Shown: in pieces, positions 33,409 to 41,043 of the stretch
How the letters are laid out: every line of letters begins with the position of its first letter
How positions within the stretch are numbered: the first letter of the stretch is position 1
Assembly: GCA_964420405.1 (NCBI GenBank)
Contig: CAYQTL010000003.1
Span: forward strand, 62,001-126,000
Direction: 5' to 3'
Source of the DNA: CAYQTL01 sp964420405
Lineage (GTDB): Bacteria; Acidobacteriota; Thermoanaerobaculia; Thermoanaerobaculales; Sulfomarinibacteraceae
Length of the DNA: 64,000 nucleotides
Notes under the pieces: model-generated
Told to the model about the DNA's origin: nothing
Seen by the model: the letters and a program-made list of their open reading frames with translations, nothing else
Database searches by the model: none
Made by a program: the position numbers and the translations under genes

Positions 33409-34734
33409 CACCCTGACCAGGTCTCACCCGACGCCGACGTCGCGGTTCTCGGCGCCGGCCTCGCCGGCCTCGCGGCCGCCCGCGACCTGGCGGCCGCCGG
33501 CCTCCGGGTGGTCGTCCTCGAGGCGGCCGGTGGGCTCGGCGGCCTGGCTTCTTCGATCGAGGTGCACGGCGAACGGGTCGAGCGCTTCCACCATTTCGTC
33601 TGCCGCGGAGACCGGGACCTGGTGGAGCTCATCGAGGAGCTCGGCATCGGCGACGCGCTCCGGTGGCGACCCAGCCGCACCAGCTTCTTCCACCAGGGAC
33701 GGCTGTACCCGTTCGGCACCCCGCTCGACCTGCTCCGATTCGGTCCCGTGCCGCCGCTGCAGCGGCTGCGGTTCGGCCTCAACGTGATCCACAGCCGCCA
33801 CCGCCGGCACTGGGAGGATCTCGACCGGGTGGCCGCGGCCGACTGGCTCGAGGAGCGGATCGGTCGCGAGGCCTACGAGGTCATCTGGGATCCGTTGCTG
33901 CGGATCAAGTTCGGCGACGCCCATCGCTCGGTCTCGGCGGCGTGGATCTGGCATCGGATCCACCGCGTCGCCACGTCCCGCTCGAGGTCGTGGCGACCCG
34001 AGCTGCTCGGCGTCCTCGACGGCGGCTCGGCGACCGTGATCGACGCCCTGGCCGGGGACCTCGGCCGGCGGGAGGGCGCCGAGATCAGGACCGCGACGCC
34101 GGCCGAGGAGATCGAGACCGCCGACGGCCGGGTGGCGGCGGTCCGCCTGGCCGGCGGCGGCCGCGTGCGCTGCCGGGCGGTGCTGTCGACCGTGGCGCTG
34201 CCCGTGCTGCTGCGGCTGGCTCCCGAGCTGCCCGACGGGGAGCGGCGCCGGCTCGCCGAGATCGACTACCTGGGCGTGGTCTGCATCCTGCTCGTGCTGC
34301 GGCACTCCATCAGCCCGAGCTTCTGGGTCAACGTCAACGACCCCGCGATCCCGTTCAACGGCTTCATCGAGTACTCCAACCTGAGCCGGCGCATCGCCGA
34401 CCGCGCCATCGTCTACGTCCCCCACTACCTGCCGACCACCCACAGCCGTTTCGGCGCCGACGACGAGCAGCTCGTCGCCGAGGCGGTGGCGGGCCTCGCG
34501 CGGATCCGGCCCGGGGTCGACCGCTGCTGGGTCGACGAGGCCCACGTCTCGCGAGCCCGCCACGCGCAGGCGATCTGCACCGTCGGGTTCTCGCGGCTGG
34601 TACCCGGTCACCGCAGCGGCCTGCCCGGCCTCTACCTGACGGACTCGGCCCAGTTCTACCCGGAGGACCGGACCATCAGCGCCGCCATCCGCCTCGGGCG
34701 GGTGGTGGCCGACATGATCCGGCGCGACCTGTGA
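33406..34734 (+). CDS. FAD-dependent amine-oxidase-fold oxidoreductase
   Basis: A 442-residue flavoprotein. The FAD-binding Rossmann motif is VAVLGAGLAGLAAARDLA near the start, followed by VVVLEAAGGLGGLASS; the C-terminal FAD motif is GLYLTDSAQFYPEDRTISAAI. The fold is that of protoporphyrinogen oxidase, phytoene desaturase and UDP-galactopyranose mutase-like proteins. A typical FHHFVCRGDRDLVELIEELG stretch follows the FAD site. The substrate cannot be told; the methyltransferase next to it suggests a lipid or glycan pathway. It is divergent from a TetR gene and the next unit begins 49 bp downstream with its own promoter. Confidence 0.85.
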   Translation: MHPDQVSPDADVAVLGAGLAGLAAARDLAAAGLRVVVLEAAGGLGGLASSIEVHGERVERFHHFVCRGDRDLVELIEELGIGDALRWRPSRTSFFHQGRLYPFGTPLDLLRFGPVPPLQRLRFGLNVIHSRHRRHWEDLDRVAAADWLEERIGREAYEVIWDPLLRIKFGDAHRSVSAAWIWHRIHRVATSRSRSWRPELLGVLDGGSATVIDALAGDLGRREGAEIRTATPAEEIETADGRVAAVRLAGGGRVRCRAVLSTVALPVLLRLAPELPDGERRRLAEIDYLGVVCILLVLRHSISPSFWVNVNDPAIPFNGFIEYSNLSRRIADRAIVYVPHYLPTTHSRFGADDEQLVAEAVAGLARIRPGVDRCWVDEAHVSRARHAQAICTVGFSRLVPGHRSGLPGLYLTDSAQFYPEDRTISAAIRLGRVVADMIRRDL

Positions 34735-34768
34735 CCCCCGCGCCCGCCGCACACGGCCGGATCGCAGC

Positions 34769-34786
34769 TACACTACGACCCCAGTG
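34769..34786 (+). promoter_or_regulatory. Leaderless promoter of the methyltransferase operon
   Basis: TACACT (34769-34774) ends 9 nt before the GTG at 34784. No ribosome site. Confidence 0.45.
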
Positions 34787-35449
34787 GACGCCGACCTCGA
34801 CCTGAGCGACCTGTACGGGCGCCGCTTCGGCGCCGACGCCCTGCCGGCCAAGTACCGCGTCTGGAGGGTGCTCAGCCGCCACTTCTTCCAGCGCTACGTC
34901 CGACCCACCGACACGGTCCTCGACCTCGGTGCCGGCTTCTGCGAGTTCGTCAACACGATCCGTTGCGCGCGCAAGCTCGCGGTCGACCGCAACCCCGACG
35001 TCGCCCGCTGGGCCGGGCCCGGCGTCGAGGTCGTGGTGGCGGACAGCACCGCCATGGAACCGGTCGGCGACACGACCGTGGACGTGGTGTTCGCGAGCAA
35101 CTTCTTCGAGCACCTGCCGAGCGTCGCGGCGCTCCTCACCACCCTGCGGGAGGTCCGGCGGGTGCTGCGGCCGGGCGGGCTGCTGCTCGTGCTGCAGCCG
35201 AACATCGCCGCCGTCGGCGGACGGTACTGGGACTTCCTCGACCACCACATCCCGCTCACCGAGCGCACCCTGGTGGAGGCGCTCGGCGCGACCGGATTCG
35301 AGGTCCGCGAGGTTCGCGCCCGGTTCCTCCCCTACACCACCAAGAGCCGCCTGCCGCAGCACCCGTTGCTGGTGTGGGCGTACCTCCATGTGCGCCCCGC
35401 ACACCGGCTCCTCGGGGGTCAGGCGTGGGTCGTCGGAGTGAAGCGGTGA
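34784..35449 (+). CDS. Class I SAM-dependent methyltransferase
   Basis: A 221-residue methyltransferase. Motif I is VLDLGAGFCEFVNTI, the acidic post-I residue is in LAVDRNPDVARW, and motif IV is VVFASNFFEHLPSV followed by VRRVLRPGGLLLVLQPN. The later HHIPLTERTLVEALGATGFEV is common in methyltransferases near glycan and lipid genes. It is the first gene of a four-gene unit in which each start overlaps the previous stop as GTGA (35446, 36492, 37259), so the products are likely made together. Substrate not identified. Confidence 0.88.
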   Translation: MDADLDLSDLYGRRFGADALPAKYRVWRVLSRHFFQRYVRPTDTVLDLGAGFCEFVNTIRCARKLAVDRNPDVARWAGPGVEVVVADSTAMEPVGDTTVDVVFASNFFEHLPSVAALLTTLREVRRVLRPGGLLLVLQPNIAAVGGRYWDFLDHHIPLTERTLVEALGATGFEVREVRARFLPYTTKSRLPQHPLLVWAYLHVRPAHRLLGGQAWVVGVKR

Positions 35450-36495
35450 GCGGCGGCGACCGCGCCACCGTGGCGGTCCTGCCGACGCGTCCCGTCCGGG
35501 ACCGCGTGCTCGCCGACGTCGCCGAGGCGATGGAGCGCGCCGCCTGGAGGACGCACATCACCCGCGGCGCCGCCGTCGCCCTCAAGCCGAACCTCGGCTG
35601 GGACAAGCTCGTCCCCGGCGCGATCAGCGCCCCCTGGGTGGTGGAGGCCGTCGTCCGCACGATCCGCGACCATGTCGGCTCCATCGCCCTCGTCGAGTCC
35701 GACCAGGTCGTGCTCGACATGGAGCGGGGCTTCCGGATCTCCGGGCTCGAGCGGGTCTGCCGGGAGCTCGACGTCCGCTGGGTCAACATGTCACGAGGCG
35801 AGTTCGTGACCGTCGCGAGCCCGGACCGGACGATCCTGCAGGAGGTCCGGCTGCCCGAGATCCTCACCCGCAGCGAGCTGATCACCCTGCCGGTGATGAA
35901 GACCCACAACAAGACCACGATCACCGGCGCCCTGAAGAACCAGTGGGGCTGCCTCGAGACCCTCCGCCACCACTACCACCTGGTGCTGTCCGACGCGATC
36001 ACCGACGTCAACGCCATCGTCCGCCCGCGGTTCGCGGTGATGGACGGCACCGTGGCGCTGGAGGGCAACGGCCCCAAGTCTGGCACGCCGCGCGACGCCG
36101 ACGTGGTGCTCGCGAGCGCCGATCCCGTCGGCCTGGACGCGACGGCGGCGCGGATCATGGGCTTCGACCCGCACCGGATCGACCACCTCCGGCGGGCGGC
36201 CGCCGCAGGCCTCGGCTCGCTCGACCCTCCGGTGACGGGGGAGGTCCGGCCCGCCGATCCGCCGTTCGTCCCGGCACGGCACAACGCCGTGTCGTGGCTC
36301 GAGCTGGTGCTGCGACGCTCGACCCTCCGCCGACTGGCGTTCCACACCCCCCTGTTCGGCATGCTGTGCTGGGGCGCCCGCCGGTACTACGACCTGTGGG
36401 ACCTGATGGCCGGCCGGAGGATCCGGGCCCGGTTCTTCGCCTCCTCGCCCTGGGCGCCCCAGTGGCGTGCGGCGCCATCCCCGGAGGGCCCGTGA
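35446..36495 (+). CDS. DUF362 domain protein
   Basis: A 349-residue protein of the DUF362 family, of unknown function. Typical segments are AVALKPNLGWDK, IALVESDQVVLDME, LITLPVMKTHNKTTITGALKN (20 residues or fewer each), FAVMDGTVALEGNGPKSG and VLASADPVGLDATAARIMG. Some family members carry a C-terminal ferredoxin domain; this one does not and instead ends in a stretch with hydrophobic and aromatic residues. It overlaps the methyltransferase and the GDPD gene by 4 bp at each end. A role in a redox or lipid step is possible, but not shown. Confidence 0.85.
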   Translation: MSGGDRATVAVLPTRPVRDRVLADVAEAMERAAWRTHITRGAAVALKPNLGWDKLVPGAISAPWVVEAVVRTIRDHVGSIALVESDQVVLDMERGFRISGLERVCRELDVRWVNMSRGEFVTVASPDRTILQEVRLPEILTRSELITLPVMKTHNKTTITGALKNQWGCLETLRHHYHLVLSDAITDVNAIVRPRFAVMDGTVALEGNGPKSGTPRDADVVLASADPVGLDATAARIMGFDPHRIDHLRRAAAAGLGSLDPPVTGEVRPADPPFVPARHNAVSWLELVLRRSTLRRLAFHTPLFGMLCWGARRYYDLWDLMAGRRIRARFFASSPWAPQWRAAPSPEGP

Positions 36496-37262
36496 GCGTT
36501 CCGGTCGCTCGACATCACGAGCTGCGCCTGTACGCGCACCGGGGCGCCTCCGCCCACCTCGCCGAGAACACCGTCGGCGCCTTCCGGCGGGCACTGGAGG
36601 ACGGCGCGGACGCCCTCGAGCTCGACGTCCACCGCACCGCCGACGGGGTATTCGTCGTCGCCCACGACCCCGACGCGCGGCGGGTCGCGGGCCTCGACCG
36701 CCGGATCCGGGACGCGACCCTCGACGAGGTCCGCGGTTGGCGGCTGGCCGGCAGCGGAGGTGACGGCATCCCGACCCTCGACGAGGTGCTCGGTGCGTTC
36801 CCAGGCGTCGCCATGAGCATCGACCTGAAGCCCCGCGACCCCTCGGCGGTGCGCCCGCTGGTCGAGCTGGTCACGTCCCACGGCGGCGAGCGCCGGGTCA
36901 CCCTGGCGAGCTTCCACGGCCCACTGGTGCGGCGGATGCGGCGCCGTGGCTGGCGAGGGCGCACCGCGCTGACCCGCGCCGAGGTGGCCGCCCTGCGGCT
37001 GCTGCCGCTGCCGCTGGCGCGCCGTCTGGTGCGCGGCGACGCCGCCCAGGTGCCGCGCCGGGCCGGGCCGTTCCGGCTCGACGGCCGGCGCTTCATCGCC
37101 GCCTGCCGCCGCCTCGGCCTGCGGGTGGACTACTGGGTGGTCAACGACCCCGTGGAGGCGGCCGAGCTGCTCGCGCGGGGTGCCACGGGGGTGATGAGCG
37201 ACGACCCCGGGGTGGTGGCGAAGGCGTTCCCGGCCGACCGGGCGGCGACACCCCCGCCGTGA
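36492..37262 (+). CDS. Glycerophosphodiester phosphodiesterase
   Basis: A 256-residue enzyme of the GDPD family, which splits glycerophosphodiesters to glycerol-3-phosphate and an alcohol. Catalytic and metal residues are in LYAHRGASAHLAENTVGAF (His, Arg, Glu), ALELDVHRTADGVFVVAHDP (Glu, Asp, His) and IDLKP. The end, YWVVNDPVEAAELLARGATGVMSDDP, is also typical. There is no signal peptide, so it is likely cytosolic. It is third in the GTGA-coupled unit, between DUF362 and a PLD-like protein, which points to phospholipid turnover. Confidence 0.9.
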   Translation: MSVPVARHHELRLYAHRGASAHLAENTVGAFRRALEDGADALELDVHRTADGVFVVAHDPDARRVAGLDRRIRDATLDEVRGWRLAGSGGDGIPTLDEVLGAFPGVAMSIDLKPRDPSAVRPLVELVTSHGGERRVTLASFHGPLVRRMRRRGWRGRTALTRAEVAALRLLPLPLARRLVRGDAAQVPRRAGPFRLDGRRFIAACRRLGLRVDYWVVNDPVEAAELLARGATGVMSDDPGVVAKAFPADRAATPPP

Positions 37263-38731
37263 CCCGCCGCCGGCTCCTGGCGCGGCTCGCCCTCGCCGCG
37301 GCCCTGCTGTGGACCGGCGCCTGCCTGACGGTCGGCGCGGTCCACGTCGCCAAGCCGCTGCCGGCGGGCGTCCCGTTCGACGGCGAGCCGATCGCCGTTG
37401 CGGGCGCCCGCATCCGGTTCCTGGCCGACCTCAGCTACGTGACGACGTCGGGAGTGCCGGTCCGCGAGCAGGAGGTGTTCGACGCCGTCCTCGCGGCCGT
37501 CCGCGCCGCCCGTCGCCGGCTGGTGCTCGACCTGTTCCTCTTCAATCCCCACCGCGGTGCCGCCGGAGAGGTCCACCGCCCCCTCAGCGACGAGCTCACC
37601 GCCGCGCTGGTCGAAGCCCGGCGGGCCCATCCGGGCCTCCTCGCCACGCTCGTGACCGACCCGATCAACGACGTCTACGGCGGCGACCCGTCGCCGCAGC
37701 TGGCGACCCTCGCCGGCGCCGGAGTCACGGTGGTCCGCACCGACCTCGGCCGGCTGCGCGACTCGAACCCCGCCTGGTCGGCGACGTGGCGGCTCGCGAT
37801 GAGCTGGCTCGGCAACGACGCGGAGGGCGGCTGGCTGCCCCACCCGTTCGCCGAGGACGGCCCACCGGTGACGCTGCGGACCTGGCTGCGGCTGCTGAAC
37901 TTCAAGGCCAACCACCGCAAGGTGGTGGTGGCCGACGACGACGGCGGCGGCTGGCGCGTCCTCGTGACCTCCATGAACCCACACGACGCCTCGAGCGCCC
38001 ACTCCAACGTCGCGCTCGAGGTGTCCGACCCCCGCCTCGCCGCCCAGGCGGTCGCCGCCGAGGCGGCGGTGGTCGCCTTCTCCAGCGCCCTCCCCCTGCT
38101 GCCGCCGTTGCCGGATCCCTCGGCCCCGGCCACCGGGGGAGACCACACCGTCCGGGTCGTCACCGAGACCGCCATCCGCGACGCCCTGTTGGAGGCGCTG
38201 ACGGCGGCCGGCGACGGCGACGAGGTCGACGTGGCGGTCTTCTACCTGTCCCACGACCGCGTCATCGACGGCCTCGTCGGGGCCGCGCTGCGGGGTGCGG
38301 CGGTGCGGGTGGTGCTCGACCCGGCCCGGGACGCGTTCGGCCACACCAAGAGCGGCGTCCCCAACCGACAGGCCGCGCGCCGGCTGCTCGCGGCGTCGGA
38401 CGGGCGCATCGCGATCCGCTGGTACGCCACCCGCGGCGAGCAGTTCCACACCAAGCTGCTGACCGTCCGGGGACGCGCCAGCACCCGCCTGCTGCTGGGC
38501 TCGGCCAACTTCACCCGCCGCAACCTCGACGGGTACAACCTCGAGGCGAACCTGGACGTGAGGATGCCCCGGGGATCGGTGCTCGACCTCCAGATCGCGT
38601 CGTACATGGACCGCATCTGGAGCAACCGCGACGGGACCTACACCGTGGGCTACGCCGCGCTCCACGATCCGAGCCTGCTGCGTCGCGCCCTCGCCCGCTG
38701 GCAGGAGGCGACGGGGATGGGGACCTTCTAG
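37259..38731 (+). CDS. Phospholipase D-like protein, cardiolipin synthase type
   Basis: A 490-residue protein with an N-terminal hydrophobic segment (ARLALAAALLWTGAC; a weak lipobox is possible) and two PLD domains. The first HKD motif is complete, NHRKVVVADD followed by TSMNPHD. In the second, FHTKLLTVRG then LLLGSANF, the Asp of HxK(x)4D is Arg. It thus resembles cardiolipin synthases and phospholipases D but may have altered activity. It is the last gene of the GTGA-coupled unit and would act on phospholipids at the membrane or in the periplasm. Confidence 0.85.
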   Translation: MTRRRLLARLALAAALLWTGACLTVGAVHVAKPLPAGVPFDGEPIAVAGARIRFLADLSYVTTSGVPVREQEVFDAVLAAVRAARRRLVLDLFLFNPHRGAAGEVHRPLSDELTAALVEARRAHPGLLATLVTDPINDVYGGDPSPQLATLAGAGVTVVRTDLGRLRDSNPAWSATWRLAMSWLGNDAEGGWLPHPFAEDGPPVTLRTWLRLLNFKANHRKVVVADDDGGGWRVLVTSMNPHDASSAHSNVALEVSDPRLAAQAVAAEAAVVAFSSALPLLPPLPDPSAPATGGDHTVRVVTETAIRDALLEALTAAGDGDEVDVAVFYLSHDRVIDGLVGAALRGAAVRVVLDPARDAFGHTKSGVPNRQAARRLLAASDGRIAIRWYATRGEQFHTKLLTVRGRASTRLLLGSANFTRRNLDGYNLEANLDVRMPRGSVLDLQIASYMDRIWSNRDGTYTVGYAALHDPSLLRRALARWQEATGMGTF

Positions 38732-38927
38732 CGCGAGGGATGCCGATCCGACCCCGCCCGCCGGTGCCAGCGTCCACTCCCGCGCACGGCCCCGATGCCC
38801 GCGATCGCAGCCCGCGGCGACGCCCCGACTCCGGTGCCGGCGGCCCCCCGCCTCCGTCGCCGCCGCTGCCGCCGGACCGAGGGCAGGGACGCGGGCGCCG
38901 GCTCCGCCGTCGCCGACCGGCGGATGC

Positions 38928-38943
38928 TACCCTCCGGCCCGTG
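38928..38943 (+). promoter_or_regulatory. Leaderless promoter of the NFACT-R gene
   Basis: TACCCT (38928-38933) ends 7 nt before the GTG at 38941. No ribosome site. Confidence 0.45.
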
Positions 38944-39369
38944 GCGCGACGCGGACCTCCCCCGCCGTCCGATCCCGACGCCGGCGTCTACCAGGGCAGG
39001 CCGGTGGCGCGCGTGGCGACCTCCCCGGACGGCCTCGTGATCCTGGTCGGGCGGACCGCCGCCGACAACGACGTCCTCACCTTCAAGCTCGCGAGCCAGA
39101 ACGACTTCTGGTTGCACGTGGCGGGCGGCTCCGGGTCCCACGTCGTGGTCCGCAACCCCGACAACCTGGAGCGGCTGCCGCGCGACACCAGGCAGCTCGC
39201 CGCGGGCCTCGCCGCCGGCTACTCCAAGGCCCGGGCCGGGGGCCGCCTCGCGGTGCACCTGTGCCGCGTCCGGGACGTCTCCAAGCCGCGCGGCTTCCCT
39301 CCCGGCAAGGTGAGCATCGGCCGGTTCGAGAGCCTGCGGGCGGCGCCCAGACGTCTCGACGAGCCGTGA
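38941..39369 (+). CDS. Stand-alone NFACT-R (DUF814) domain protein
   Basis: A 142-residue protein made only of the NFACT-R domain, which in RqcH/NEMF and fibronectin-binding-like proteins is the RNA-binding C-terminal part. Key segments are VILVGRTAADNDVLTFK, DFWLHVAGGSGSHVVVRN and AAGYSKARAGGRLAVHLC, then KPRGFPPGKVSI. The NFACT-N, HhH and coiled-coil parts are missing. Small free NFACT-R proteins are found in some bacteria; an RNA or ribosome-related role is expected from the family. Single gene, convergent with the next membrane protein gene. Confidence 0.85.
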   Translation: MARRGPPPPSDPDAGVYQGRPVARVATSPDGLVILVGRTAADNDVLTFKLASQNDFWLHVAGGSGSHVVVRNPDNLERLPRDTRQLAAGLAAGYSKARAGGRLAVHLCRVRDVSKPRGFPPGKVSIGRFESLRAAPRRLDEP

Positions 39370-39424
39370 ACGACGACCGGCGGTCCGGCGCCGGCGGTCC
39401 GGGCGGGGACGGGCCGTGCCGAGG

Positions 39425-39952
39425 TCAGCCCGGCCGGCTCGGCGGGGTCGTCGAGGAGGGGCCCGGAGCCGACGGCCGCAGCTCGGGCAGGGTCTCGACC
39501 GGGAACGCGTATCGGCTGGAGGACCTGATGCCGTCGGACCGCCGCTCGAGACTGACCTCGATCTCGTCGAGCCGCATCAGCGGCATCACCTCGCCGCCGA
39601 CCCGCACCGCCAGCTGCCGCGCCCAGACCGCCGGATCGACATCCTCCGGCAGCACCGGGTCCACCACGACGACCGTCAGCCGGCGGCCCCGCTGGTCGAT
39701 GGTGGCGCCGAGCTGCAGCCCGCCGGCGTCGACCTCCGACGCCAGCTCGGCCTCGATCCGCTGCAGCTCGACGACGGTCCGTTTGCCCTCCTCGAAGGTC
39801 TCCCGTGCCGACCGCACGAGGTCGGACGACGCGATCCGCTCCAGGTTGGCCACCACCAGCACCACCGCGAGCACGGCCACCAGCGCCACCGCGAGGCAGC
39901 TGCACCCGATCCACTTCCAGCACCCGCCGCCGCCCCGCTCGCCGTCGCCCAT
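39425..39952 (-). CDS. Single-pass membrane protein of unknown function
   Basis: A 175-residue protein I do not recognise. An N-terminal Gly/Cys-rich stretch (GGGGCWKWIGCSC) leads into one membrane helix (~18-36, LAVALVAVLAVVLVVANL). The rest is predicted to be a small alpha/beta domain, with TVVELQRIEAELASEV and RRLTVVVVDPVLPEDV, and a Pro/Ser-rich tail. The ATG has GGAGG 6 nt upstream. It faces the NFACT-R gene and is divergent from the TrmO fusion gene across 234 bp that hold no feature I can name. Confidence 0.65.
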   Translation of the reverse strand: MGDGERGGGGCWKWIGCSCLAVALVAVLAVVLVVANLERIASSDLVRSARETFEEGKRTVVELQRIEAELASEVDAGGLQLGATIDQRGRRLTVVVVDPVLPEDVDPAVWARQLAVRVGGEVMPLMRLDEIEVSLERRSDGIRSSSRYAFPVETLPELRPSAPGPSSTTPPSRPG

Positions 39953-40186
39953 GTCGCACCTCCGCCGCGGTCCCGGTCGTCGCCAGCCTACACCCGCCGC
40001 CGCACCCCGCCTCCCCGAACGTGCCCGCGGCCGCGCCCGGGACGGACCCGGAGCGTCCGCGCCGCGACGGCACGCAGCCGCACCGGGAGCGAACGCCGGA
40101 GCCGGCGCGGACCGCGCTCAACCGCGCGATCCGGCTGCGATATCCTCGCCGCCGTCGCGGCGCCGCCGCCGATCCCGGAGGCAACC

Positions 40187-41014
40187 ATGACCGACAGCGA
40201 GTTTCTCGAGCACCGGCGGCGTCTCGCCGCGGCGTGGCCCCTGACGAGCGCCGCGCTGCTGGCGCTGCTGGGCGGCCTGGTCGCCTGGCTCCTGGTCCAC
40301 AGCCCGAACCTCATCCACCCCGGCCACGTCATCGACGGCCTCGCCGCAGGCACCCTCGAGCAGCCGACGATGCAGCTCGCGTCGGTGATGCTGCCGGTCG
40401 TCGTGATCGCGTTGCTGGCGGTGGTCCTGGTCGGGATCGTGTTCATCTACGTGATGTTCGCCGTCGAACGGCGGTATCTCGGGATCATCGGCGGGGCGGA
40501 GGGCCGGACCGGCGCGGAGGTCGCCGGCCCAGCCGTGACGTACCGTCCCATCGGCGTCGTCCGGAGCCCGTTCCGGGAGGCGTCCGGCGCACCGATCCAG
40601 CCGTCGCGGGCCGCCGGCGCTCGCGGCAGGGTCGAGCTGCGGCCGGATCTCGCCGACGGCCTGCGGGACCTCGACGGCTTCTCCCACGTCGTCCTCCTGT
40701 GCCATCTCGACCGCGCCCGACCCCACCGGCTGCGGGTGGTGCCCTACCTCGACACCGTGCCGCGCGGCGTCTTCGCCACCCGCGCGCCGTCGCGACCGAA
40801 CCCGATCGGGCTGTCGGTGGTGCGGCTGGTCGGAGTCGACGGCGCGACCCTCGACGTCGAGGACGTCGACCTGCTCGACGGCACACCGGTGCTCGACGTC
40901 AAGCCCTACGTCGACGACTTCGACCGTCCCGCCGAGGTCCGCACCGGCTGGCTCGAAGACGCCCGCCGGCGGGACGTCCGGGCCGACGACCGATTCGAGA
41001 GTCCGCGGGACTGA
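40187..41014 (+). CDS. TrmO (TsaA) domain fused to two membrane helices
   Basis: A 275-residue fusion. Residues ~20-38 (LTSAALLALLGGLVAWLLV) and ~66-90 (SVMLPVVVIALLAVVLVGI) are membrane helices. Residues ~117-255 are a full TrmO/TsaA domain (YRPIGVVRSPF, GFSHVVLLCHLDRARP, TRAPSRPNPIGLSVVRLVG, LDVKPYVDDFD), which methylates N6-threonylcarbamoyladenosine at tRNA position 37. The frame is open throughout with no stop between the parts. An in-frame GTG at 40535 could make a soluble TrmO form. The ATG has GGAGG 4 nt upstream. Known TrmO proteins are soluble, so the membrane part is unusual. Confidence 0.85.
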   Translation: MTDSEFLEHRRRLAAAWPLTSAALLALLGGLVAWLLVHSPNLIHPGHVIDGLAAGTLEQPTMQLASVMLPVVVIALLAVVLVGIVFIYVMFAVERRYLGIIGGAEGRTGAEVAGPAVTYRPIGVVRSPFREASGAPIQPSRAAGARGRVELRPDLADGLRDLDGFSHVVLLCHLDRARPHRLRVVPYLDTVPRGVFATRAPSRPNPIGLSVVRLVGVDGATLDVEDVDLLDGTPVLDVKPYVDDFDRPAEVRTGWLEDARRRDVRADDRFESPRD

Positions 41015-41043
41015 GACGCCCGGGCGCCGGCGCGGCGGCGGCC

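Noticed and set aside
40187..41014. Two separate genes, a membrane protein and trmO
   Set aside because: There is no stop codon between the parts and the frame is continuous; a fusion is the simplest reading.
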